From Rhizopus arrhizus (taxonomy: Eukaryota > Mucoromycota > Mucoromycetes > Mucorales > Rhizopodaceae), in NCBI GenBank assembly GCA_024220505.1, contig JAKZZE010000005.1:1634501-1698500 (forward strand): DNA of 64,000 bases. Reading direction: 5' to 3'. Shown piece by piece: positions 53,217-64,000 of the stretch. The notes under the pieces are model-generated. The model had not been told where the DNA came from, made no database searches, and saw nothing but the letters and a program-made list of their open reading frames with translations. The position numbers and the translations under genes are program-made. Each line of letters opens with the position of its first letter. Position 1 is the stretch's first letter.

Positions 53217-53639
53217 TGTTGTATCCACACAACTAGTAAAGTGAACATTCATGGATAAACGAGAGATCTCCGCAATAGCCAACTCTGCCCTGTTGTCCCT
53301 ATCGGCGTTCCCACGACTATATCGGAACCTGATTATAACAACGGCAGTTCAATCCAACTTTATTCGATAATTATCGTTAGATCAATAATTTATCTACTTC
53401 ATTGTCCCTTGATTCGTCAAGAAGACAGCGGCTATTGATTATCTACTATCTTTCCTTTATCTTCCCATCCTTCCCACATTATTCTTTTAACCGATCAATT
53501 GAAATAGCGGTAAAGATCCAGACATCCAAAAAGTATAAATAGCCTCAAATGTTTTTATTAATAAAGAAATATATAATCTTTAGTTTCACAACTATTGTCT
53601 TTTTAGTTTTTGTCTTTTATTTTAATACTTGGCAAAACA
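53217..53639 (+). repeat. 3' LTR of the chromovirus
   Basis: 423 bp, identical by eye to 41888-42310; followed by target duplication AAGTT. Confidence 0.93.
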
Positions 53640-53847
53640 AAGTTGATTATAAATCTGTCCTAATTCTTTATCCGTATCATGTCTATAAATACTCTCACTT
53701 TTTACATGTAGAATCTATATTAATAGTTATCTTAACTTAATAAAGAGATACCTAGTTCTAACAGTATTTCTTTATCTTTGTTGCTATATTACATTTTACC
53801 TAAAGCTCCCCTTTCCTAAACAGTCGTTCTGTGTCGTTCTGTGTCGG

Positions 53848-54275
53848 TGTTGTATCCACACAACTAGTAAAGTGAACATTCATGGATATATGTGAGATTT
53901 CAGCAATAGCTAACTTTGTTCTGTTGTCCCTATCGGCATTCTAACGAGTATATTGGAACCTGATTAAAACAACGGCAGTTCAATCCAACCTTATTCGATA
54001 ATTATCGTTAGATCAATAATTTATCTACTTCATTGTCCCTTGGTTCGTCAAGACAGCGACTATTGATTATCCACTATCTTTCCTTTATCTTTCCATCCTT
54101 CGCATATCATTCTTTTAATCGATCAATTGAAATAGCGGTAAAGACCCAGACATCCAAAAAGTATAAATACCCTCAAATATTTTTTATTAATAAAGTTATA
54201 TATAATCTTTAGTTTCACAGCTATTGTCTTTTTTTTTTTAGTTTTTTGTCTCTTATTTTAATATTTGGCAAAACA
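53848..54275 (+). mobile_element. Solo LTR, older member of the chromovirus family
   Basis: TGTTGTATCC...GGCAAAACA, 428 bp, with scattered substitutions and small indels relative to the 423-bp LTRs just upstream. Flanks GTCGG and CTTGT do not match, so no target duplication remains. Confidence 0.85.
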
Positions 54276-55344
54276 CTTGTAACAAAATGTGAACAGAGCT
54301 TCTTTATTTTTTTTTATTCTTTTTAGAATATACAAGTGTTCTTTTATTATAACGTAAAAGCATTTGTATTTTTATAAAGTATATTTGCTGTTAGGTTATT
54401 GTTTTCATTTGAATAAGAAATCTTTTATTGCTATACTTGTCATGTTTGGTCATTAATGATGTCTATTTATTATTTTATTCTTGATCTCAGTCCAGCCTAC
54501 GTCAGACGATATAATCCAAGGTTCATTCTAAATTATTAGTTCCTCTCCTTTTTTCTTACTTAATAAATATTAGTTGTTAGCTATTGACTTCTTACTATTT
54601 TCATATTATAAGTACCAAATATCTCAATACTCTTTTTTTTTTTCACTAAGCCTTTTTTTTTTTACTTTTAATTTTTCAGCTTCTTTTTTTCCCAAACGCA
54701 ACTATTTTGTTACATTCTGTTACGCGCTTCAAATGAACTAAGCTAAAAAGCACAGACTGCCTTCGTAGTATGTATTCTTTTGATTTCCGCATTTTGCCCT
54801 TAAAAATAAAAATAAAAAAGAAAATATCAGTCTTTCAACGATAGAGGAGAACAGGCTTCCCAAAAAGAGGCTATTTGAAAAAAGACACTTTTTTAAAACG
54901 TGAATAACTCCATGAATACTTACACCACAAACAAGATAATAACATTATCAAATTTCTTTATTTTTTTTCCACCTAAATCTTTTTTCCAAGTTCAAAAAGG
55001 TGCAATACAGAGCATTTTAATTTTTTTCATTTATTCAAAGTCATGCAAAATGTTGATTTTTGATGTCGGAAACTATTGACAATGTTGAAAATTACCAATT
55101 ATTTGCAGTGGTCATTTGAGAAAATGAGGCGGCCCTGGCTAACATAGCACATATCATTCATATCGTTGTTAACAATAGAACCAACCAATAGTAAGTCGAA
55201 ATAAACAATAAAATAAACTTGAACTTGTGAGGAAAGCTGCCTTTTATTTTTTACAAAATAATACAACTATTTATATGTTTTTATAATAAGATCCAGACAT
55301 CTCTCGAATTTTCTCAATTGTTCAAAATAGCTGGGTTGTAATGA
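54276..55344. other. Intergenic, AT-rich
   Basis: T- and A-rich sequence with no gene or RNA recognised. Confidence 0.4.
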
Positions 55345-55694
55345 TGAGATATTTGGAGATAATAAAGTAAGGAAATAGAAAGGAAATAGTACTTGAAAAT
55401 TAGTGAATGAGTCTCTATGTAACCTCTTTATTAGACTTCAAGACGAGAGAGAAAAACCATTTAATCAAACTACGCCTTTATATAGAAAATGGAATTATTC
55501 AGGGACCGAAGTGAGTTCAAGGTCAATTTTAGTATTGAGCTTGAACAATATAAATATTGTATATGGTTAATATTGTAAATGAGCCTTAGAGAATATGTAA
55601 TAAGTAATATTATGTGTTCAGTACTTGTTATTTCTTATACAAGATTTGAGTAATCTCATACGAATAATAAGTACTTAATGAGGTAAATACGACA
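55345..55694 (-). mobile_element. Solo LTR (TGTCG/CTCA family)
   Basis: 350 bp, inverted relative to 41372-41721 and almost identical to it. The flanks (AATGA, ATCAC) show no target duplication. Its right edge abuts a transposase fragment. Confidence 0.82.
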
Positions 55695-55695
55695 A

Positions 55696-55818
55696 TCACA
55701 ATTTGTTTGCTTCTCAAATATATTCCATTCTGGATCGTCTTTTAGTCTTTTAGCCCACTGTTGTCCAGTACGCTCAGTCACACCAGACAACCTAGCAGCT
55801 TTCACAGCTTTGGCTTAA
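55696..55818 (-). pseudogene. IS630/Tc1-type transposase N-terminal fragment
   Basis: About 40 codons on the minus strand: KAVKAARLSGVTERTGQQ, then AKRLKDDPEWNIFEKQTN. This is the helix-turn-helix region of the same superfamily as the 8.7- and 14.3-kb copies (compare KVEPCTAQKWAK). It is cut off at the solo LTR edge. Confidence 0.6.
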
Positions 55819-57519
55819 AAAACAATACATTGGGCTTTAAATTATGCTTTTTATTGGATAAAAAAATTTATATTAAAATACGATTTCTATACTTCTTTAC
55901 GCCTTTCGAATGGCCAAATACTATATCATTTCAACCTTTTGGAGAAATAACATAGTAATCATCCATCCATCAGCGAACAGCTTTCTTTTTTTAACTTACC
56001 TTGTTTGATGTGTAATAAATAGAATTAAGTTCAAGAAAACCCTTGTAGGTTGCCCGTCTTGAGAAAAAGAGCCTTTGGATGGCTATATGCGTAAAGGAGC
56101 AGCCGCAAAGCGCATAGAACAGAAGGATTACGGATGAGCTACAGGATAACTAAAAAATGGTCTTCAGGTTAAACATTTTGTAGAGCATCATATGAGAGTA
56201 TTACTTACATTTAAGCTTCATTTTGGCAATATAGATCCAATAAAACCATTAGTAATCTTGTAAAGCATTTTCTAAATATAAGGATGAGTAAAGTTTGTTT
56301 TAATAGCAGTAAAGCTACTCACGAAAATGCCATAAAAGTATAAACAGAAGCATATCAAAGCATATTATACAGCCATAAAAAACAAGCTATTGAAGAAACA
56401 ACATACATTAAATATTTCTTTAACTTACAGCTTTAATACATAGAGCCATGAGAATAAGCCTTTTAATCTTGCATGTACCTACTTAGATGATTTATACTAT
56501 TTACACTTTTTACCTGAAGCATGAAGAGGATCTAAAGTAAATAAAAATTAAAGTAGATATTTTACTGCAATTTAATGAAATAAGTATTTTAAAAAAAAGT
56601 GTCATGAAATAGATACAAAAAAAAAAGAAAAAAGAAAATAAAGATAGAAAAAGATGAGAAAATATTGTAAGTAAATTCAAGGCACAGAAAGTAACACTGG
56701 CTTCATAATACAATAATGAGGTTTTGCCTAAGAAAATAACTGCAAAAAAAAAAAAAAAAAAAAAAAAAATGAGTTTAAAGTTCACAGCGGGGGGTTTCGT
56801 TTTAAACATCACTTATTTTTACCTGTTTAGTATGCTCATCTTTGGCGTAAAAAATAAACTTTTGTTTTTATATATATAATAGCTTCTTTTAAAGCCATAA
56901 AACAATTACATATATTATTTTGATGCTTATGTTGCATTTTCAACACAAAATCTATGATTTTAGAGTGACTTATTAAGTTTTGAAAAATAGCGGTCTTGAA
57001 ATTCGAGTAATATTCAGTATTATTTGCAGTGCTGTAAGCTACTTAAGAGTTAAAAAAATTCAACTAATTTATACTTCTGACAGTTACCTACAGCAAACAA
57101 ATTGCAATTAAAGCATCGTAACTTTAGATTTTATATTGGACTTCTGTGTAAATCTGCCAGACAATTAAAGGTACTATAGCTACATTGAAATATTTTACTA
57201 GAAATTAAATTTCAAAAATATACAATTATTTTCATTATTGATGTTACTTTTAATTTATCCTGTGTAGCAAATTGAGACTTTTTATGAAAGTATTAAGGCT
57301 CTTTTGTAGGTAAAAGATAAGTTTATTGAATTTGAGTGGCTTCATTTTAGGTCTATGTTAATTTTATCAAGTTTTTTTGTGTATGTGAATTTTATTTGGA
57401 TGCTGCATTTTAGCTAGTCATCACAAGAATTATTTTAATAACAGGGCTTAAACCCACGAGCAAACAAAGAGGAAACGACCATGGATATTGGAACTAGTGC
57501 TGCCAGACGAGATATCTTT
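55819..57519. other. Intergenic, AT-rich
   Basis: No supported gene. A run of about 27 A lies near 56743-56769; a minus-strand Phe-rich frame across it is an artefact of the homopolymer. Confidence 0.4.
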
Positions 57520-58420
57520 TTTTTTTCCTTCAAATCACTCAGCGCAAAATTTGAGTGCGGGATATTTAACACATCCGTTCGCCCGGACTAGTTCAACATG
57601 AAGTAAAGTAAAGTGAGGCTACAAACTCTTCGGGATCATGAGTAAAAAAGATCAATGGAACAGTATTTGGAACACAGTAACACCCTTAAGGCTTTAAGAA
57701 CCAATTTAGAAGGAGCTGACCATGTGGAGGTCTGGTACAAGTGTCTATATGGTGGTAAAGATAATCCAGCTCAAATAGGATTGAATATATGGTTGGCCAA
57801 CGAAGGATCCAAGAAGTAAGTAACTGCACAACCTGAATGAGGAAGTTTTGTTGGTAGGAGATTTAAAGAAATGACAAAATATCTTCAATAGTAATAGGCA
57901 TTTGTAACCGGTTGTGCATGTTGAGACATTGAATCGTGTGCGTTTTTGTTAGCGTCTGGTTTGGACGGAGGAGACAGGGCCTGGGTTTGCCGCCAGGCAA
58001 CCATCCAAGGCGCCATCTTATGCATCGGCTGCGTTCTTTTCGGATCATCGGCAACCAAAGGATTGGATCAAGTGAGACTGTTGGTCGACAGTAAAAAAGT
58101 AGTTTTGAATTTTTATGTTGTTTTTGGTAATCTAGACCTTGTTGCAGAAATTGTTCCTTGGTGGCCTTAAAAGCCTTGATACTGAATTCTTTCACTGAAT
58201 GAGGCATTCTTTTCTAAAGCGAGGACTTGAGCAGTTTGTACCATTGTTGATGTCTGTCATATTGTATGTGCGGCATAAATTTTGTAAGGAGAGCGTCTTC
58301 AGGTAGCGTAAAAGATCGAAAGAGGAATTGAGCTTGAAATATTTTAAAATCAGAACAAAGGCAATTTTTATCTGAATGCAAACTCATATTCAAGATACAG
58401 TATATAAAAGTTGCCATTTA
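57520..58420 (-). mobile_element. LINE fragment, C-terminal pol region and 3' end
   Basis: The minus strand encodes FTLPEDALLTKFMPHI, QWYKLLKSSL, then (57863-58207) TVSLDPILWLPM, KERSRCIRWRLGWLPGG, a Cys/His tract and HTIQCLNMHNRLQMP. It is colinear with the copies at 5.9 and 30.5 kb but has a different ~250-bp 3' part, shared with 30.02-30.30 kb. An antisense ATG frame lies in this part. Confidence 0.55.
57655..57819 (+). CDS. Short conserved ORF antisense to the LINE 3' end
   Basis: 54 aa, ATG start: MEQYLEHSNTLKALRTNLEG, then ADHVEVWYKCLYGGKDNPAQ, then IGLNIWLANEGSKK. A strong donor GTAAGT overlaps the stop (57816-57821), so it could be a first exon. The 30.1-kb copy keeps the same ATG and 33 of the first 39 residues. 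The family is unknown. Confidence 0.35.
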   Translation: MEQYLEHSNTLKALRTNLEGADHVEVWYKCLYGGKDNPAQIGLNIWLANEGSKK

Positions 58421-58972
58421 TTTACATCAATTGAAGTAAGTTAATTCGCAATTTAATATTAACTATTTTCATTAAAGTTTACCAATATTAATTTTTTTCA
58501 GGTAAAAGTAAACAATTATAATGCAAAATAAGCCGGACAAAATAATATTGTTAATAGGATTAACGTGTTGTATCAATTCGGAGACAACTTAAATTATCTT
58601 AGTTTTGCGGTGTGCTTACAGTTGCCTAGGCTTATTTGGAAATTCTTTAAGCAAATATGAACGATCGATATTTCATTATTCTATTTATGTATTACCTAAA
58701 TAAACTACGTTTCCGTTGTTGCTACAACAAAAGAAACATATTTGGTATATTTAAAAAGGATACGATTATTGGACAAATTGAACACCATGTGAAACTAAAT
58801 GCAAAGTTTTTCTGCCTTGTAAGTAAATAGGGAGCATGAAGTTAATGTTTGCTATCAACTTTTTTAATAAAAAAAAATATTTGTAGTAAACAAACATAAG
58901 GATAGAATAAAAATATATCTTATATAATCCAATAATCATGATTTTATATATAATTAGCAATAAGTTAATAAA
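58421..58972. other. Intergenic
   Basis: AT-rich, downstream of the RING protein gene. No feature was found. Confidence 0.35.
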
Positions 58973-60597
58973 CTATTTATGAATTTCTTTCAAAGATTCA
59001 TTTTTTTGTTCATTTTTTGGTTCTAACTGAGAAGGAGAAGAGATGTTTTCATTACGTTGGACATCCGATGAGTGTAAAACTGTTGCTTCATGAGTTTGAC
59101 TGTTACAAGTGGAAACATCAGAGGGAATCGAATTGGCTTCAACTTCTGGTTGATTATGAGCCGAATTGTTCATCTCAATTGCTGTACTAAGCGGCCCATC
59201 ACGGTGTTCATCTGCATGATGAACGTCATGCTGTGCAACTAAAGAAGAAGCATACATAGTTTCGTACATGTCAATAGGATATGTACTGTCATTGTCTGTT
59301 TCTCTTTCTTGACGTATTTCTGGTGGTAAGCAATCCCACTTACAAATAGGACACAATGTCGATTTTTGCGTTAACCATGGGTCTATAAAGGGTTTTATTT
59401 TTTAAGGTTAATAAGCATTTATACCTTTTATTTATTACCTATACATAATACACAAAAGCCGTGACCGCATGGCAACATACGAACATCACCTTTTTCTGGT
59501 GTAAAATCTTCCAAGCAAATGGCGCAATTCAAGTTCTTTGTTGATCCCATTTCATATTGTTTTATAGGTAGTGAGTTTACAATGTTAACCGGAAGTGGGT
59601 CTATTTGATTAACTCTTTGCTGTAGATAAATGACATTATTACCAATGAGATCATTTGTGTTGTTTAATCTTAAACGGCGTAATTTCCACCATCTCAAAAA
59701 GATAATACCTATTTAATTGTATATTAGACTTTAATGCTAAGGAGCTTCATATGTTTTCTTTTATCTTTTTACCTATTACAAAGACAGCAGCAAGGGCAAC
59801 TATATATGCAAAGTAACCTCTTATTGAACCAATAAAGCTACTTGAAGAGTCATCTTGTGGAAAGTAAGTGGTAATTGACCAAAAAGTCCGAATAGTTGAA
59901 TCAGAAGAATCATATGTATCATTGAGTTTGCTTTTTAAAGTATTCCCATAAGCATAAGGAATAAAGTAGACACCAATAGATGATTGTGATAAATCATTGT
60001 CTGACATGTTTAATGCAGATCTATAAGAAGGCAGTGATGTAGAATAAGTTGGAAAGCTCACAGTTGCTTGATACAGAGATGTCTGAATTGTAATGTCTTG
60101 ATACGTTTGATTATCATAAACCAATGCTGCCGTAACATTCATTTTGTTTGTAGTTGATAGTCTGTTAATCACAGATATCTTTTCACTCCAATTACAGATA
60201 CCTCTTTTTACTAGAGCAACTGTCTCCATGTTTCGTATGGCTGTTATGTTTGTTGTGTTAAAATTCATTTGGTAAACATTGTCTATAGTTGTATTTTGAC
60301 AGCCGTAGCCAAAATTCAATAAAACTCTCTAAAAATACAATACGTTATTATTTTTCTTTTTTCAAAGTAAAATTTTGCTTTTACATTAGTTGGACTGTAT
60401 TCCTTCTTATTTAATAAAACAGCTTGAAAGTCTTGACAATTCACTGTAGCCGCGGTTGAATAAATAATGTTGTATATATTTGACGAATCAGTCGTGTTTA
60501 CGATAAATGCTATTTCAGAGAATATCGGGTTTGGGAGATCAGCTAGTGCAACATTCAATAATACAAAGCACATATACAGTGTCACACATAATATCAT
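58973..60597 (-). CDS. PA-TM-RING type E3 ubiquitin ligase
   Basis: Four exons (60385-60597, 59773-60328, 59439-59708, 58973-59382) give 482 aa. The ATG at 60597 starts a signal peptide (MILCVTLYMCFVLLNVALA). The luminal part has several Asn-X-Ser/Thr sites and VALVKRGICNWSEKI, the core of a protease-associated (PA) domain. One transmembrane helix lies at about residues 241-260 (YFAYIVALAAVFVIGIIFL). The cytoplasmic RING finger runs from about 305 (CAICLEDF, LPCGHGFCVLCIDPWL, CPICK); the position usually occupied by the second His of RING-H2 is Cys. A long acidic, Asn/Ser-rich tail follows. Such proteins ubiquitinate endomembrane cargo. The last two introns fall within the membrane helix and the RING. 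Confidence 0.9.
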
Positions 60598-62280
60598 TTC
60601 TACAGAAAACAAAAGCTAAGAGAAGATAAGCAATAAACTCAACTCCCTGAGCAAAGTTAAAAAAAAATAATTGTAGTAAAGTCATTTATCCTTGAAATGT
60701 TTCAGTACGTAAAAGAAAAAAGAGACATTCTCGATATATTCTTTCTACATTATACATGCTTTTTCGAAACAGTTCACTCATCCAAATCATTTTGCTTACG
60801 TTTTGTTGATGGTTCGCTCACCAACGTTGTTTTAAAACCCTTACAAAGTAGGTCTAAATGACTATTCCAAGTTTTTTTTTTTAAAAACTTGTATTCTTGA
60901 ATAGAAATGAATGTGTTGTGAATAATTTTAGTAATAAAAGACAAATGCATGAAAGGTGTGCATATGAAGATACACAAGATGCTTTAGTCTATCCGCTTGT
61001 TGAATACAAATATCGTACGTTTTTTATCACATTAAATGTCATAGATGCTATTAAACCCTTAATTCTGATTCGTCGAATCCGTATTACCCCAAAAAAATTA
61101 AGGTGGAACAAAGGCTGTAGAACAAAGCACTGTTCAGGTTCATCTTTTTTCACGGCCCATTGTATGGCAATTGGGGTGTAGAGCCGAGTTCTCTTATACA
61201 TTATTTTTATAATTTAAGGTTCACATACTCCAAAGCATTTTGTGTTGCCACGTATAATCTTCCTATCATTCTAACCCCAGAAATTATAAAAAAATGAATT
61301 GATTAGCTGTCTTTGTGTTTTGAACAATGGAAAGAGAGGCATATAGGAGTAAATTACATATGAATTGCCTTTTTGTAACAGATATTATCTAGTGAAGAAG
61401 CAGCAGAATACGTTGATCACTTATATAACCCCACTTGTTACTTAAACGGTCGAGTTCAATCTCCATTTTAAATATTGTTTTTCAGTGTGGCTAATGTCAT
61501 TAATTAGGAAATCTGTGTTTCCCTGAAAGAATAATAGAGGGACCTGCCGCAGTATGAATGAATATATTTCAATATTAATTTTTCTGCCAAAAGATTCGTC
61601 GAGTCTTAAGCTTGAATAATATTAAAGAAAAAAAAAAAAAAAAAAAAAAAACTTCTCCAAATATTGACTAGTTCAAATTATTCACTAAGGTTAAAAGATA
61701 TTACTGTTTATCTGTCGTGCTCAAATCAAGTGTGCAATTTGGGGAGAAAGGTAAGAAAGGCCAACGAAACTAAGTGGTACGTTACTGCGTTGATAATTGA
61801 CAGGTGAGTTGCAAAATGTTAAGTTAGTTTTGGGGTGAAATTCAGCTTTATAATACTTTTATACAGACAGTTCCGTGCCACTCCGAATCAATCTCTGCCC
61901 CTACCAGTCTTCCAAATTTAGCCTATGAAGTTTGATGGGGAGTCGAAACTATTGTTAAAAAATAAAAAACTTTTTTCAAGAAAAGGACACTTTTTCTTTT
62001 TTATTCTTCTTTTATTTTTTGTTTGGGGAAACAAAGAAAAGAGAACTATACTAGCTTTTTTTTTTTTTTTACTGTGTGTACAATAAACTAATCTTTTATA
62101 TACAACATCAATATATACAACATCATACATTTGTTACATATAAACCTACAACTTATAACCAAGAAAGAATAGTAAAAGGTATTAAATTGTACATTCAAAC
62201 TACAAAAGAAAGAGAGAAATAAGGTTTACCAAGAGATTAAAATAGTCTACAGATAGCTTTATTTTAATATATTTTTAATC
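60598..62280. other. Intergenic between RING ligase and FAS
   Basis: Two minus-strand frames at 60774-61201 have some coding look (LFHLNFFGVIRIRRIRIKG) but no recognisable domain and do not join by a convincing intron. A run of about 24 A lies near 61628-61651. The last ~150 bp, with CT- and A-rich tracts, are probably the FAS promoter and leader. Confidence 0.35.
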
Positions 62281-64000
62281 ATGGATAATCAACAAGTGCT
62301 TCGTCCCTTATCTATAAAACAAAACACAACTGAGGTTTCTGTTCTTGTCCCTGCCAATATCTGGGTTCCTGCCGAGCAGCTTAGAGAAGAATTTCCTCAC
62401 GACGACGAGAATATAGAGGAAATTACAGAAATCGAACTTGCAGCAAAGTTTTTATATTTCACCACAACCCGTGCTTCAACAGAATCTCAGTTTTTGCCAG
62501 TTGCCAAAACATTATTCATTGACTTTTGTACTCAATATCTCAAAAAGAACGATGTCCATGCAATCACTCGTTCTTTAGCCTCTGAATCCAAAAAGGTTGT
62601 TATCCAAGCTTACTATTCTGCTCTCGTAGTACTCAAAGAGCAAAGTGCCTTGTCCACTGAAGAAGCAGCTCCAGCTAAATCAGCTCTCTTTGAAGCTGCT
62701 AATCGTGGTGATGCCAAGTTGTTTGCTATATTTGGTGGTCAAGGTAACATTGAAGAGTATTTTGATGAACTTGTCGACATTTGGGAAACCTATCAAGGTC
62801 TTGTAAAGCCTTTTGTGGAACGTATGGCTATTGTATTGGGTGAATATGCCCGTAGTCCAGAAGCTAGTGTTCTCCATTCAAAGGGTTTGGATATCATGCG
62901 TTGGTTGGATAATCCTGAATCAAGACCTGATCTCCAATACTTTATTTCTGCTCCCGTCAGTTTCCCCTTGATTGGTCTTACTCAAATTCTTCATTACTAT
63001 GTCATGATCCGTGTACTCGGTTGGACTCCTGCTAAGATTCGTGATTTATTCGAAGGTAAAAAAAAAAAGATTGTGTGAAGAAAAGACGATTAAAATATTC
63101 CTTTTTAGGAACTACGGGTCACAGCCAAGGTATTATCAGTTCTGCAGTTATCTCTGCTTCATCCACTGAAGAAGAGTTTATTCAAAATGCTGAAAAGGCA
63201 TTGGGTCTTCTTTTCTGGATTGGTACTCGTGCTCAACAAGTTTTCCCTCCCACTACTTTAAATCCTGCTGTTTTGGAAGACTCAATCGACAATAATGAAG
63301 GCAATCCTACTCCTATGTTGGCCATCACTGGCCTTCGTGAAAGCCAGGTTTTGAAGCACCTTGAGGAAACCAACTCTCATCTTGCCCCTGAACGCCAAAT
63401 TGAGGTCACTTTGCATAATGGTCCTCGTTCTTTTGTCTGCACTGGTCCTCCTCAATCTTTATACGGTTTGAATCTTGCTTTACGTAAGTTGAAGGCACCT
63501 ACAGGTCTTGACCAATCTCGTGTTCCTTACTCTCAAAGAAAGATCAAGTTCTCTTCTCGTTTCTTGCCTATCACTGCTCCTTTCCATAGCACATACTTGA
63601 AATCTGCCGTACCTATTATTTTGCGAGATGCTGATAAACACAATCTCTGCTTCAATGCAAATGAAATGAAAATTCCTATCTATGCTACTGACTCAGGTAC
63701 ATCCATATAAAAGATGCATTCACAGGTTTTTTTTAACTTATTGTAATATTAATAGGTGAAGATCTTCGCAAATCTGACAACCTTACCAAATCATTATTAT
63801 CGCTCATTTGTGAAAATCCTGTTCATTGGGAAAGTGCTATTGCAACTAAGAACTTGACTCACATTATTGATTTTGGACCAGGTGGAACTTCTGGTATTGG
63901 TGGCTTAACTTACCGTAATAAGGAAGGTACCGGTGTACAAATTGTATTGGCTGGTGCTCTTGAAGGAAGTAACCGTGATCTTTCTTACAAGGCTGACCTT
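62281..64000 (+). CDS. Fatty acid synthase, beta-subunit N-terminus (partial)
   Basis: ATG at 62281. Exons 62281-63055, 63109-63696 and 63756 onward (runs off the window), with 53- and 59-bp introns. The product so far is ~536 aa. After a ~150-residue N-terminal part (LRPLSIKQNTTEVSVLVP, VPAEQLREEFPHDD) comes the starter acetyltransferase domain. It has LFAIFGGQGNIEEYF, the nucleophile elbow TTGHSQGIISSAVI formed across intron 1, TAPFHSTYL with the catalytic His, and IIDFGPGGTSGIGG. This matches the fungal type I FAS beta chain, which loads acetyl groups in the cytosolic megasynthase. Whether beta and alpha are fused in one gene lies beyond the window. Confidence 0.93.

Larger units (their letters stand above)
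41888..53639 (+). mobile_element. Ty3/gypsy chromovirus, full-length, interrupted by a LINE
   Basis: The 423-bp LTRs (41888-42310, 53217-53639) look identical and are flanked by the perfect 5-bp target duplication AAGTT (41883-41887, 53640-53644). One long gag-pol frame starts at 42386 and resumes in the same frame after the LINE, ending in a chromodomain at 52989. A purine-rich tract (AGAAGGGGGCAA) abuts the 3' LTR. Without the LINE the element would be about 6.2 kb with no internal stop. Confidence 0.95.

Noticed and set aside
41888..53639. The chromovirus 3' ORF as an independent integrase gene
   Set aside because: It has no ATG of its own at the start and joins the upstream frame exactly when the LINE is removed, so it is the second half of one gene.
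56510..56812. 100-codon Phe-rich minus-strand ORF
   Set aside because: It spans a homopolymer and is compositionally biased with no domain.
60774..61201. Two short minus-strand ORFs upstream of the RING ligase
   Set aside because: Different frames, no domain, and no convincing splice sites joining them; at most a decayed fragment.

Overview
The window looks like a piece of an early-diverging filamentous fungus, most likely Mucoromycota (Mucorales, Rhizopus/Mucor-like). The evidence is very AT-rich spacers with long poly-A/T tracts, many short (~45-60 bp) GT-AG introns, single-domain fungal genes, and dense LTR, LINE and Tc1/IS630-type elements. The taxonomic assignment is inference from gene style and remembered element families, not a database result.

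Host genes, left to right: a Con7-like C2H2 regulator (700-1601, -), a two-finger GATA factor (4134-5114, -), an unidentified 171-aa protein (15962-16527, -), a bZIP factor (16644-17501, -), a six-exon eIF4E-transporter-like protein (17677-19443, -), a six-exon cytidine deaminase (21766-22455, +), mitochondrial IF-3 (22568-23260, +), RNA polymerase I subunit A43 (23864-24787, +), a DGAT2 acyltransferase (28584-29862, -), tRNA-Tyr with an intron (41185-41267, -), a PA-TM-RING ubiquitin ligase (58973-60597, -) and the start of a fatty acid synthase gene (62281 to the window end, +). They form no operon-like pathway. DGAT2 and FAS are both lipid genes but lie 33 kb apart.

The rest is mobile DNA in layers. 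(i) 8593-15843 is a long inverted repeat. Its two arms are near-identical defective IS630/Tc1 copies whose 73-nt and 30-nt homopolymers match exactly in length. A 9-bp minisatellite lies just inside each arm. The loop holds a solo LTR (TSD CCGTT) inside the minisatellite, a frameshifted PD-(D/E)XK-like gene and an integrase scrap. (ii) 25255-28160 is a decayed DDE transposase split by a second Tc1-like element at a TA. (iii) 33142-41111 is a Ty3/gypsy element (-) with a canonical A-AAA-AAC -1 frameshift site, a separate integrase ORF and an extra fourth ORF running into the 3' LTR; it ends 73 bp from the tRNA-Tyr gene. (iv) 41888-53639 is a young chromovirus with same-length, apparently identical 423-bp LTRs and TSD AAGTT. 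A full-length two-ORF LINE (45976-51521, -) is inserted in its pol gene with a 12-bp target duplication. (v) 5'-truncated fragments of a second LINE family are scattered at 5.9-7.1, 20.3-20.9, 30.0-31.2 and 57.5-58.4 kb, and further solo LTRs occur at 10.8, 41.4, 53.8 and 55.3 kb.

One candidate for something not generally described is the combination in the gypsy element: frameshift, detached integrase, extra ORF without a polypurine tract, and a duplicated primer-site motif with a hairpin in the LTR. The other is the hairpin-capable transposon-minisatellite locus.
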